Assembly: GCA_025766275.1 (NCBI GenBank)
Contig: JAFKAC010000114.1
Location: forward strand, 62,001 to 126,000
Direction of reading: 5' to 3'
DNA from: Lactarius indigo
Lineage: Eukaryota; Basidiomycota; Agaricomycetes; Russulales; Russulaceae
Length of the DNA: 64,000 nucleotides
Shown in pieces: positions 21,366 through 33,124 of this stretch; position 1 is the stretch's first letter; every line of letters starts with the position of its first letter. A program made the position numbers and the translations under genes. The notes under the pieces were generated by a model that worked only from the letters and a program-made list of their open reading frames with translations, searched no databases and was not told where the DNA came from.

Positions 21366-23009
21366 GTGGCTCTCACCAGCCGAAGCCGAACACAGTTTGT
21401 CAAGGAGTACCTGGAGCGACATCCCTACGACGACTTAAGACCATCCATCAAAGGAACCACTCTCTGGAGGAACACCCCACACGACGAAGGGTACTACGTC
21501 TATGATCCCAACAAACTCACGTACGAACCTATCGAATATATCGAAGATCAGCACATTTGGGCTTACATTGCCTACTCTGATACGAAGCACTCCTGGTATT
21601 CATACAAACCCGTCCCCGCACACTTAGGACTAGGACCAGGAAAAGGACAAATCAGCGCTATCGATGCAGATTCGGACGTCGAAGAACCATCCTCCGAGCC
21701 AGACTTAGACAACCCCACCCTCACACCAACTATTCAACGCCCTGTAGACTTTGCATCGTATGCCAACATGTCCACCACCCAACTCTCCACCACCCTCACC
21801 TCCTCGCAACCAACCGCAGGCTCCTCGACAGCGAATCCTGCAGGTAGTGGAGGACATTCTGTGGGAGGAAGTATGTCGACAAGCGGAGGAGGCCCTCCGG
21901 GAAGCACAGGAGGCCATCATGGAGGCGGTGCGCCTGGAGGTGGAGGCGGTGCGCCTGGAGGTGGAGGCGGTGCGCCTGGAGGTGGAGGCGGCGGAGCAGC
22001 AGCTGGCCCCGCAGCTGGAGGACCCCCTCCACCGAACAGACGACTCGGAGGAAATCCCCCGCCAGAATTCACAGGAGACCGGGAAACCAGCCGAGCCTTC
22101 CTCAACACATTCGCCCTGTATAGGGGGATGAATCCAAACGTCCAACAACTCACCCTCCCATATTCACGAGCCATGACACTCCTGTCCTATATTCGAGGAC
22201 CACTCGTCGACGATTGGGTAGAGGAACAAATACAATGGTTGGCCGACCAGCTAGTAGGAGGCGTAGCCATGAACGCCGAGAACCTGTGGAACACCATTGA
22301 AACACGCTTCATCCAAGCGTATACCGACACTACTCAACAACAGAAGGCCCGCCACGCCATCCAAAACTTACGGATGGACAAGGAAGACATCAACACCTAT
22401 ATAGCCAAATTCTCTAACTTGGCCAACAAGGCGGGATACAACAAAGACGAGGCCACAACTCTGGAAATCTTTCAGAAAGGCCTCCCGAATGTGTTAGTCA
22501 TAAACGCAATCAAGTTCCATCACCCTGTGGATTGGGACGATTGGAAGACGGCAGTCACACTTCAACAGGCGGAATATCTCCTCCTTAAAGACAGGCTCAC
22601 CAAAGGAAGAACAGACAAGAAGGGAGGGGCCTCCCGCGACCAGTGGCTAAACGCCCTCAACAAAACGAGAGACCCAAACGCGATGGACGTTAGCCGTACT
22701 TGCGCTAGGGCGGCAATGACGGAGGACGAAAAGAAGCTACTCCAAAAGGAAGGAAGGTGCTTCAGATGCCGAGGACAAGGACACATCTCCAGATTCTGTC
22801 CCCAAAAGTCAACCACCACGGCCAAGACCGCAAGCACGAGCGATACTACTCCAACCACCGCTACCATTTCAATGACCGCATCATGCCCCCTCTCCAATGA
22901 AGAACAAGCTGACGCCCAAGTGGCGGCCTTATTCGCCCAAACCCCTGAAGTACGAGAATTAATGGTGGACAAACTCTTCGGACAAAAGAAGGATTTTCTG
23001 AACGCTTAA
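21366..23009 (+). CDS. B gag
   Basis: A 548-codon intact frame. The start is GTG at 21366 in CACCGTGGC, a near-ideal context. An in-frame TAA at 21321 lies upstream and no ATG between; the first in-frame ATG is 21768 (codon 135). N-terminal aromatic domain (GYYVYDPNK, YEPIEYIED, HSWYSYKP), a Gly/Ala/Pro linker (~residues 160-220) containing a 21-bp triple repeat, a capsid-like core (FLNTFALYRGMN...), and CCHC CFRCRGQGHISRFC (~464-478). GGATTTT lies before the stop TAA. Confidence 0.93.
   Translation: MALTSRSRTQFVKEYLERHPYDDLRPSIKGTTLWRNTPHDEGYYVYDPNKLTYEPIEYIEDQHIWAYIAYSDTKHSWYSYKPVPAHLGLGPGKGQISAIDADSDVEEPSSEPDLDNPTLTPTIQRPVDFASYANMSTTQLSTTLTSSQPTAGSSTANPAGSGGHSVGGSMSTSGGGPPGSTGGHHGGGAPGGGGGAPGGGGGAPGGGGGGAAAGPAAGGPPPPNRRLGGNPPPEFTGDRETSRAFLNTFALYRGMNPNVQQLTLPYSRAMTLLSYIRGPLVDDWVEEQIQWLADQLVGGVAMNAENLWNTIETRFIQAYTDTTQQQKARHAIQNLRMDKEDINTYIAKFSNLANKAGYNKDEATTLEIFQKGLPNVLVINAIKFHHPVDWDDWKTAVTLQQAEYLLLKDRLTKGRTDKKGGASRDQWLNALNKTRDPNAMDVSRTCARAAMTEDEKKLLQKEGRCFRCRGQGHISRFCPQKSTTTAKTASTSDTTPTTATISMTASCPLSNEEQADAQVAALFAQTPEVRELMVDKLFGQKKDFLNA
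21921..21983 (+). repeat. 21-bp tandem repeat, three copies, in B gag
   Basis: GGAGGCGGTGCGCCTGGAGGT is repeated three times without change and encodes GGGAPGG units of the flexible linker before the capsid core. Copy number is likely variable between B elements. Confidence 0.9.
22991..22997 (+). promoter_or_regulatory. B -1 frameshift heptamer GGATTTT
   Basis: G GAT TTT is in register with gag (GAT at 22992), with the gag stop TAA four codons beyond TTT. The -1 frame is open through this point into protease. It is the same heptamer as in A, at the same relative position. Confidence 0.75.
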
Positions 23010-26000
23010 ACCTGGCGGCCTGGGCTAGAGCATTAAAACTTAGCGTGTACAATAGCAGATTCCGATCTATGCGAATTCCAGTACTTTTCAAATCTGCTCA
23101 TGCGACGGCTGAACGAAACGTCCTAGTGGACTCAGGCGCAACAGACAATTTTATAAGCGCAAACCTCCTAAAAAGACTCAAAATAGCCTGGCTAGCGACC
23201 GAACGCTCCATCAAGATATGGAACGTAGACGGAACCCACAATCAAGGAGGGGAAATCACATCCTTTACCGACCTCACCGTCAAAACCGGAGGAAAAACCC
23301 AAAACCTTCGGTTTCTCATCACCGACCTAGGGAACGACGAAGTCATACTGGGATATCCTTGGTTTACAGTGTTCAAACCCAAGTTCCACTGGCGGGACGC
23401 CACGCTCGACGAAGAATTCCAACCAGTAGTTATCACCAGCCTACATCTGTCCGACGAAGCCATGCCCCTTGAAGCAACTATCAAGGCATTGGAGACGTAT
23501 CAACTGGACGAATCAGCTTGGGAACAACTACAAGAAGAGGATGAACCTTACATCCGACTACGAAAGACAACGACATCAGAACTGGTGCAACAGGAAGCGG
23601 CAAAGAAACCCCAGAAAACCTTCGAAGAAATGGTCCCGGAAGAATATCGAAGGCACCGGAAGGTTTTCAGCGAAGAAGCCTCTCAACGCTTCCCCCCCTC
23701 ACGCCCGTGGGATCACGCCATAGACTTAGTCCCGAACGCCCCTGAAACAATGGACTGCAAAGTATACCCACTCACGATCCCAGAAAACGAAAAGCTAACA
23801 GAGTTCGTGACCGAACACCTGGAGAAGAAATACATCCAACCGTCCAAGTCCCCTTACGCTTCCCCCTTCTTCTTCATCAAGAAAAAGGACGGGAAACTAC
23901 GCCCAGTGCAGGACTACCGCCACCTTAACGAATTGACTATAAAGAATCACTACCCACTCCCCCTAATCCCCGAACTCATCGACAAGATCCGAGAAGCAAG
24001 GCTCTACTCGAAACTCGATATTCGATGGGGGTATAATAACGTCCGGATCAAACAAGGGGATGAATGGAAGGCGGCATTTAAGACGAATCAAGGGTTGTTC
24101 GAACCGCGAGTCATGTTCTTTGGTCTCACGAATTCCCCAAGTACATTCCAAACAATGATGGATACCATCTTCCGGGAGTTGGTCTTGACAGGAGAAGTAA
24201 TTGTCTACATGGACGATATCTTAATCGCAACCTCAGATAACCACGCCCACCACAGAACAATACTACACCAAGTCCTCGACCTCTGCGACAAACACGACCT
24301 GTACATCAAACCAGAAAAATGCGTGTTTGAGGTCTACGAGGTGGAATATTTGGGGCTTATCATTGGACATGGACAATTGCGGATGGATCCAGTCAAGGTT
24401 CAAGGAGTCCGAGAGTGGAAGGCGCCGACGTCACTTAAGGAAGTACGAGCCTTCTTAGGATTTTGCAATTTCTACCGACGATTCATACGAGGGTTCTCCA
24501 CAATCGCAAGACCCCTCCACGACCTTACAAAGAAAGACGTCCCCTGGGAATGGACGGAGGCCAGACAAAAAGCTTTCGACACTATCAAAGAGCGAATTAG
24601 CTCGGAACCAGTCCTATTATTCCCGAAACTCGACCAACCTTTCGAAATCGAAGTCGACGCCTCAGGTTATGCCCTAGGCGCGGTCTTGAATCAGAAGGGA
24701 GAAGACGACAAGCTCCACCCAATCGCGTTCTACTCAGAATCCCTATCCGAAGCAGAACGCAATTATGACATTTACGACAGGGAACTGTTGGCAATTGTCA
24801 AAGCACTGCGAACCTGGCGTACATATCTCGTGGGATCCCCCCACTTGATTACCATTCACATGGACCACGCGAATCTGCAATATTGGAAGGAACCCAGAAA
24901 GATCAATCGACGAGTCGCGCGGGAATTTCAGGAACTATCCAAGTACAATTTCGTACTCAAACACATTTCAGGCAAAAAGAATACCCAGGCCGATTCATTA
25001 TCAAGACGACCTGACTACGACGATGGCACCAATGACAACGATCACGTCACGGTACTCCCAGAGGAAGTCTTCCTCAAAATAACTCACACGTCCATGCACG
25101 ATATGGACATATGGACCCAAATTGCACAAAATATGGACGAAGCAGCACTCCTCCCATGGATTGAACCACATGGCTTGAAAAAGCACGATGGACTGTGGTG
25201 GAAAAATGATGCCCTCGTTGTTGTGGGAAACAACGACCTTAAGCGGGGGATAATTACCTTCTTCCACGATACTCCGAGCACCGGACACCCGGGAATTGCA
25301 AATACCCTAGAGCTGGTGCGACACGACTTCTGGTGGCCTAATATGCGCAAAGATGTGGAAGCCTACGTCAAGGGGTGCGCAACGTGCCAAAGCAACAAGA
25401 TCAATTCCCACCGACAAAAACCGTACCTATTCCCCATTACCACTGAACCAGAAGCCAAACCATTTGAGGTAGTAGCCATGGACTTCATAGTCAAACTCCC
25501 AGTGTCCGAAGGATTCGACTCGATCCTTACCATCACAGACCACGATTGCTCGAAGGCGGCAATATTCATACCATGCAACGAAACCATAACGTCAGAAGGA
25601 GTAGCCAAACTCTACCTCCAACACGTATACCCTCATTACGGTCTACCCCGAAAGGTCATATCGGATCGAGATCCAAGATTCGCATCCACATTCATGAGGC
25701 AGTTGTGCAAAACTTTGGGGATACAACAGAACATATCCTCCGCATACCACCCGCAGACGGACGGCCAATCCGAATGTACCAACCAGTGGTTAGAACAATA
25801 CCTACGACACTGGTGTAACGTGCAACAAGACAACTGGGCAGAACTCCTACCAATGGCCCAGTTCGCCCACAATTCCTGGAAAAATGCCACTACCAAACAC
25901 TCTCCCTTTTCGCTTATCATGGGATGGGAACCGCGAACCACGTGGGCACCCAGGCCATCCAACAACCCCACGGTGGACCAAAGACTGGAGGAGTTATTAA

Positions 26001-26536
26001 TAATCCGCCAACACGCGCAAGACAGCATCACACATGCGCAAAGCCTCATGGCGCAACAGGGAAAAAAGGGGTTCACACCATATCAGCAAGGGGACCAGGT
26101 ATGGCTAGAAGGAACCAACCTTCGAACCTTCTACCCCACGAGCAAACTAGCTCCGAAACGATATGGACCCTTCAAAATTACTAAAGTTCTATTGGACGTT
26201 TCCTACAAGCTAGAACTCCCGAGATCATGGAAGATACACCCGGTGTTCCATGCGAACCTCCTCACCCCGTATAAGGAAACGGAGATACACGGTGCAAATT
26301 ATACCCGACCTCTGCCGGACCTTATCGATGGCGAAGAGGAGTATGAAGTGGAGCGAATCGAAGACGCCCAGGAACAAGGAAGAGGGCGCAAACTCCACTA
26401 CCTAGTAAAGTGGAAGGGATTCCCACCAAGCGATAACACATGGGAACCCGCAAGTAACATGACCCATGCCACAGACATCATTAAGGACTACTACCGACGA
26501 TATCCGACCGCCGTAGGGGCTGGACGAACAATATAA
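22998..26536 (+). CDS. B pol: protease, RT, RNase H, integrase, chromodomain
   Basis: Uninterrupted -1 frame; numbering from 23045. Protease LVDSGATDNF (~27-36) with intact D-S-G. RT with KKKDGKLRPVQDYR, FFGLTNSPSTFQTM and VYMDDILIAT (~388). RNase H FEIEVDASGYALG (~533) and ADSLSRRPDY. Integrase zinc finger GHPGI...C..C (~747-782), DFIVKLP (~813), SDRDPRFAS (~875) and QSECTNQWLEQ (~907; others have QSER, so one Arg to Cys change next to the catalytic Glu). Chromodomain [29 protein letters not shown] (~1100-1138). No separate start is needed if made by frameshift; the first ATG is 23069. Confidence 0.95.
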
Positions 26537-26577
26537 AAGACACCCTCAATCACGTCCTCGTATCCCCTAGCCCAGCA

Positions 26578-28026
26578 ATGACCAACACCCCAGTATCCGA
26601 CACCACCCTCATCCACGTCCTCAGCAACCCCCAACTTGAAGCCGCCCTCGAACGAGGAATTGTCACCATCGACCTCCCCGACGTCCCCTGCCTATCACCT
26701 CCACCATCCCCCCAACATGCTGTCACCATCAACCCCATCCCCATTGAACGAGAACCTGGGGAACTCACCCCGTCGACACCCGAGGAGGGACAATACTCCC
26801 CTACATCCCCTCCTCAGCAACAGTCAACTCCTCCACCCGAACCACGACCACAATCACCCGTATCTTCTCCACCATCCACACCACCTCCGCCATTAGAACC
26901 TTTCACCCCAGTCCATGTCCACACCCCTATCGATTACGACCGACCTGACTCCCCCCCTAACGACACAGATGACCCTGGTGCCCCATTTTTCCCGAACACC
27001 CTAGGAACCCCCAAGTACTATCCATTACAGATCCCACTACCGGACGGAGGATCCAATCCTGCGAAGTATATTTACTATCGCAAGGGGTTCACCGAGGTAG
27101 TAGGAACAATGGGTGTGGGGCAACCCCACTACGGGGAAGAGGTTTATCTCTCATCGCTCAGGCCGAACGTCTCCGCTCCCCCCTTCACAGCCGAACAACT
27201 TCAGTTCTTCGACCCCCACGACATCCGCGCTTGTGCCCTAGACAAAACCCTCATCGAACTCAACTCACCACGGCTTACTGCCGAAATCACCAGGCTGCGG
27301 ACGGGGCTCTTGGCACTTAAAGAAATCGACGAGAAGTGCGAGAGACTAGAAGAGGACGCACGGAAGTTGCAATCGGAGCGACTTACAGTGGACTTGATGC
27401 TAGCCAGTACGAAGAGGTGACTTCAGTACGCGGGGGCACTGGCTACCATCGGCAACGAATACGCACGCATGACAGCTCTGCCAGCCCCACTTCGCCACTC
27501 TCGTTACGCTATCCCATTCTCCCCACAACGCGGGGGACCATTGGAATTCCCCCACCTCGCCGACAAACCCCATCGCCGACGCTGTTACCACTGTAATAGC
27601 CCCCACCACCTTGTACGTGACTGCCCCACCAGGCCACAACCAGCCTGCCGCCACTGTCAGAGTCAAGAACACCAGTCCTATCGATGCATCTTCCGGCGGG
27701 CAGGCATGGTCAAAGAGGTGATTACGACTCACCAAGCCGATGAACGCATACGACAAGCGATAGCCACGGAGGCTACCACCTCCTTTACGGTTCCCAACCC
27801 ACCGACTGTCGCGGCTCAAACTCAAGGGAGGTGGTGTGGGCGGTGCTTTCGCACTGACGCCAATCACGACGAAATTCGCTGCCCACAGTACGAGATGTGT
27901 CGTAAGTGTGGAAGGCGCGGCCCCTTCCTTTTTCTCAAAACGCATTACTGCCGGCTCGACGTTTCTCCTTGGCCGGAGAATGACTTGGACGCCGATATCT
28001 ATGACCTCGTCGATCCAGAGTGTTGA
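26578..28026 (+). CDS. B ORF3: LTAEI domain plus zinc knuckles
   Basis: Third frame, 41 nt after the pol stop and in a different phase, starting ATG 26578. Pro-rich N-terminus, then DDPGAPFFPN, YYPLQIPLPDG, KYIYYRKG, VVGTMGVG, PHYGEEVY, SPRLTAEITRLRTG and a coiled coil (EIDEKCERLEEDARKLQ). TGA at 27418 (once CGA?) splits it; the same frame resumes as ARMTALPAP and holds CYHCNSPHHLVRDC, CRHCQSQEHQSYRC, CGRCFRTDANHDEIRC and CRKCGRRGPFLFLKTHYC, ending DLDADIYDLVDPEC. The order matches the C-terminal extension of A Pol, though in A it is fused. Function unknown; RNA or DNA binding is likely for the knuckles. Confidence 0.85.
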
Positions 28027-28060
28027 AGTCGAGGCGCCTTCAAGTCTAAACAGGGGGTAA

Positions 28061-28620
28061 TGTTACGATTTTTCAGACTTGTTCTTTTCTTTCTCCACTG
28101 AATTCCTTGTTCCCCACATTACGAGCCCTGTATGACTACGTGGACGATACGTTTACCCGGTTCCTATCACGCGCTTTGCTTATCATCGTTATCTTCCGAT
28201 AAAGCTTGACATGTGTTAGTTTCCGTTCGATTCTCAGTCACGCACGGACCCGTGTGATTCCTCCTTTGTTCTTGATACGGACGTCCTTTGTTCCCATTAT
28301 GTCTCACCTTTGTTCTCCAATGAGGAGTGGCCTTACGCCCTCACTTGTACCAAGCGTATTTAAGCCTAGTGTTACCTAGCTTGTACGGTAGACTAGACTT
28401 CTTGTGTAATACTACACTCGTCTACGCGCAGTCTCTCGAAACCCCGATCCTCGTCTTAGCTAGACCTTCGAGTCTTAGCCATCCTCTACAGTCCAAGTGA
28501 CATGCGTCCTTGTGACTCTTGTGCATCACCATTACTGAAGTCGAGCCTTTGAGCTTGGACTACCGACCATCTGATAGACTTAGCGCAAGTCACGCTTAAC
28601 GCCCCTGTAGTGGCGTTACA
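28061..28620 (+). repeat. B 3' LTR
   Basis: This 560-bp LTR is preceded by the polypurine tract AAACAGGGGG (28048-28057). It differs from the 5' LTR at six positions by eye, each a C/T or G/A change in a CpG. CTGCG follows at 28621-28625. Confidence 0.95.
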
Positions 28621-31600
28621 CTGCGCTTGCGTCTCTTCTTCCTTTCTGCAGAGGGGCTAGGTCCTTCTGGTTCATCGTGGAGTCTTGGCATGGAGTGGTA
28701 GCAAGGTGGAGCAGGGGCAGGAATGTGGTGGACTTCAAAGGGGTGAGTTTCTTCTTCCGGAGGAGGGGGGTGTAGTGTGAGCCATCGGTCTGCAATCCGG
28801 ACATAGGCCTTGTGTTCTTGCAGCCTTCTTCGGGTGCTGGTTAGTTGCATGTCCATGTTGAGGAGGTGCCTTTTGAGGGGCTCCATCGTCTTGTACAGGC
28901 CTTCAATCTCCTTTTGGAGGGCCTTCTGGTTTCGCAAGAGTCAGCGAGTCCTGGAGATTTCTGCTGTGAGGCGGTCATCTTTCAGGTCTTCTAGGACTTC
29001 ATCAACTTGTCTGGCTGTGGGGGAAGCTTCGTCCAAGTTCTGCATTTGAGCTGGGGTGATGGGGGGAGCTGGATTGTGGGGGTCGTCGTCCCTGGGAAGG
29101 AGGAAAAGGGGGAGGCCATAGTGAGGGAGGTTCTTGCCCATGGTGCCGATGACATCTTCTTTGTTTTCACTGATCTTGATCCATTTGGCATCCTTTCGGA
29201 TGTACGAGGTTGGGTCAGCGTCGTTGGGGATGAGGAAGTGGACATAGCGGCTGCTCCAGGGGTCATTCAAGAAGAAGGGGTGGCCAGGGTCGTCGTCTTC
29301 TTCAGCAGTGATGTGCATCCTTTCATAGTTAATGGGGAGTGCGTCCATGATTGGGTCGTTGATTATTTCGCTGAGACGAGCCATGGTCACTCTAGGATCA
29401 GGGGGGGAGGTGGTAGGTCGGTGTATCTCGGGAGTAGGGGGAGCTGTGTGTCCAGGAGGGGGGACGCGAAGGGCTATTCCTCCTCCTTCTGTTTCTATGA
29501 CGCTGGGCATGGTGGGATCGATGGGTTGCGGTTCCTGGATGAGTGAAGGCAAGGAAGGGGGTCGTGCTGGGAAGGGAGAATAGCCAGAGGAGGGTGTGAC
29601 AGAGGGTGTTTCGTCAAAGGAACCTCTTTCCATGGCACGAGCAACAAGACGTTCTACAGAGGAGGAGCAAGAGGGCATGGTGAGGAAGCTAGTGGGGAAG
29701 GTGGTTGCTGTTCGTACTGTTACTTCCTTTCGTTTTAACCATTGCTTTGCTCCTTCGCTTCTGGGGTTGCTTTCAAAGTGTTCCTGAATAAGTTCTGGGG
29801 CGTTGAGGTTCTTTTCTGGTTCCCAACTGTTGTGTGCATCGGAGTATCCCTTCCACTTGATTAGGAACTGTAACTGGTTCCTGTGGCGTCTTGTTTCTAG
29901 TATTTTCTCGACTTCCCACTCCTGTTCTCCATCTACTAGATCTGGGGGTGGTTCCGTAAAGTTCTTTCCATGTACGGAGGTTTCTTTGTATGGCATCAGG
30001 AGTGACGCATGGAATACTGGGTGGATCCGCCACTGATGGGGAAGTTTCAGGGCATATGTGGTGGCGGAGATCTTCTTTGTGACCCTGAAGGGTCCATATC
30101 TTTTTGGGGCTAACTTGAAACTAGGGTGCGTTGTTTTCAAGTTCCTGGCATCCAGCCACACACTATCTCCTTCTGTGTGTTGTTCGAAGCGAGAGGATCC
30201 TTTGTAGAGTGACTGTGCATGGGTAATTGCTGCTTGGGCGGTCCTTCTGGCTTCCTGGATTCGCTCTAATCTTTCTTGTGTTCCTGGCACTGTGATCGTT
30301 CTTTCTGGTTGGTGTACTCTTGGGATGTACCCAAGGATTAATTCGTAGGGTGCCTTTTTAGTGGTTGCGCTTGGCCAGGAGTTGTGGGTGTACTGTGCCA
30401 GTGGTAGTAGCTCCGTCCAATTGTCTTGTTGGTGGTTTATGAACATTCGGAGGTACTGTTCTAACCACTGGTTTGTTCGTTCTGATTGTCCATCTGTTTG
30501 TGGGTGGTATGCTGTGCTGATGTTTTGTTCTATGTCAAGCACTCTGCATAGTTCCTTGGTGAACTTTGCTGTGAATCTGGGGTCTCTGTCGGAGATGACC
30601 CTTCTTGGTAGTCCGTAGTGTGGCAGGACAGTTTTGGCATAGAGTTTTGCCACTCCTTCTGCGTCTATTGTTTCGCTGCATGGGATAAAGAAGGCTGCTT
30701 TGGAGCAGTCATGGTCCGTGATGGTGAGAATTGTGTCATTGTCTTCTGATTGGGGTAGTTTTGTGATGAAGTCTAGAGCGATGGTTTCAAAAGGGAGCGC
30801 TTCTGGGTTAGTCTTGATGGGGAATATCGGTGGTTTCGGGTTCCCAGGGAAGTTCTTGTTTGATTGGCATGTGACACAGCCCTTTACATATGCGGATATG
30901 TCGTCTTTCATGTTTGGCCACCAAAAGTCTTGTGACACTAACCACAAGGTCTTTGTTATTCCGGGATGTCCAGCTGTTTTTGTATCGTGAAACAGGGAAA
31001 TTACCCCCCTCTTTAGCGGTGTGTTGTCCACAACCACCAGTTTGTCACCTCTCCACCAGTGTTTGCCTTGTTTTACTAGGTGGAAGGGGGCGGCCCACTC
31101 GTCCAGAGTGTCTTGGTGGTCTAACTGGTGTGCCATGACCCAGTCATCTATCCTTATGGAGAGAGCGGAGTTTGTGAAGATAGTTGGGGTCAGGACCACT
31201 ACATCGGTGTTATCCCCTGCTCCGGTGTCATGGTCAGGGCATCTTGACAGGGCATCAGCATGGTTTTGGGGTCCGGGTTTGTGGTGAAGTTTGATGTGAT
31301 AATCTGCAAGTCTGGGGATGTAACGTGCCACTCTCCTATTGATTTGTCGAGGGTGGCGATAATATTCTAGGTTTTTGTGGTCTGTAAACACTGTGATTTC
31401 GTGGGGTGACCCTAAAAGAAGGTGTCTCCAGTGTTCTAGCCCTCTGATTACTGCCAGGAGTTCCCTGTCATGGATGTCATAGTTGCGCTCCGCTTCTGAA
31501 AATGATTTGGAGAAGTATCCCACAGCTTGTGGTTTGTTTCGGTTGTCTCTTTGTGTTAAGATTGCTCCTGTGGCGAAAGCAGAGGCATCTACTTCTAGCT

Positions 31601-33101
31601 CGAAAGGTTTGTTCATATCTGGTTGACATAAGATGGGGTCTTTGCACACAAGTGTGATGAGAGTTTCTAAGGCTTCTGCTGCTTCTTTTGTCCATCTGAA
31701 GGGTCCTTCTGATGTCTTTATTGTGTCCGTGATGGGTCTTGCTAAGTGAGCGAAGTTGGGGATGAAGGGTCGCTGATAACTTAGTGTTCCCAACACGCTT
31801 CTTGCTTGTTTGACTGACTTGATGTCTCTTGGCCAGTCTTTTAGTCCTTCTACCTTCTTTGGGTCGATTTTGATTTGAGACCCATTGATGACAATGCCTA
31901 GGTAGTGGATCTTTCTTTGTTCGAACACGCATTTCGACGCTTTGAGGAAATAAGATTCCTTTTCACAGATTTCCAAGAACTCGTGTACAATTTGTCTGTG
32001 GCGCTCTGTATCTTCTTCTGTGGCTATCAGGACATCGTCCATGTACACAAATAGTTCTCTGGGGTATTTATCCATGAGTGGTCGGAGTATTCTGCTCATG
32101 GTTCATGCAAAGGTGGCTGGTGCATTTGTGAGGCCGAAGGTCATGACTCGAGGGATGAACAGTCCCCATGGTGTCTTGAAGGCTGCCTTCCACTGGTCTT
32201 CCTCTTTTATGCAGATGTTATGGTACCCCCATCTGATATCAAACTTCGAGAACAGTGTTTTCCCATTTAAGTTGGTCAAGATGTCGGAGATGAGGGGTAG
32301 TGGGTAAGTGTCTTTTATTGTCCAAGTATTTAGGGGTCTGTAGTCCAGGATAGGGCGCAACCCTCTGTCTGTTTTCTTTCTGAAGAAGAAGGAGGAAGCG
32401 TAGGGGGAGCTCCCTTCATAGATGTATCCTTTTGCTACGTTTTCGTCAAGATATGCTTTTAATTCCTTGTCTTCTTCTGGAGTCAAGGGGTAGATTTTGC
32501 AATTGATCTTGTTGGGTGCATCTGGTCGCAGTGTGATGGGATGGTCTTCTTCTCTTTCTGGGGGAAAGCGCTGTGCTTCTTCGTCTGAGAATACCTTGTT
32601 GTGGGACTGGTATTCTTCTGGGATTGCAGTTTCTTTTACTGGGTCAAAGGTTGTTTTGGTTGCTGCCGCTTTTGCTTCTTGGTGTCGCTTTCTTCGGGAG
32701 CGGTACCCTCCTGTCAGGATGGTGACTGCTTCTCCTTTCAGCTCTTGTTTCTTCCAGTCTATGTCTGGGTTTTCGTGTTCAAACCAGGGGTATCCGAAGA
32801 TCATTCTATCTTCTCCTAGGCTGGTTACGAAAAACTGGAAAGGAGTTTCTTCTTCTCCTCTTTTTATCCATAGCTGGCATGTTTCCGTCATGGTGCCATC
32901 TTTGTTTAACGATCCATCTACATTTCGGACCAATCTGGGTGGTTTCAAAGGAGTGGTTCCTAGCCCAAGTTTTTGGATTAGGTTTCAGTCGATTAGGTTG
33001 TCTGTTGCACTGCTGTCCAGCAGCACATTTATGCGAGCTTCTTTGTAGTAAAGGCGAACGAGGACTTTGATTGTCATAGCACTATCGCGAACACTATACA
33101 T
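28621..33101 (-). pseudogene. A1 arm: pol and ORF3 (mirror of A2 pol)
   Basis: Minus-strand copy of A pol, continuous from protease (~33000) to the chromodomain (~29900) and through HKAY into the ORF3 coiled coil and Pro-rich stretch, until B at 28620. Protein sequence equals A2 from protease to just past the chromodomain, but beyond that it differs (for example NPRSEG against NPKSEG, then about ten more changes). TGA codons occur at the same protease and RT sites; a third TGA near 28945 replaces a CGA two codons before the A2 one. Confidence 0.9.
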
Positions 33102-33124
33102 TGAATTGGCCTCCCTGTCAGCTC

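Larger units (their letters stand above)
20785..28620 (+). mobile_element. B: structurally complete Ty3/Gypsy chromovirus
   Basis: A 7,836-bp element with 560-bp LTRs, duplication CTGTG/CTGCG, and gag, pol and ORF3 in order. The LTRs differ at six sites by eye, all CpG transitions. gag and pol are open throughout; the only break is TGA 27418 within ORF3. It is the youngest and best-preserved element here and the innermost of the nest, so it may still be, or recently was, active. Confidence 0.95.
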
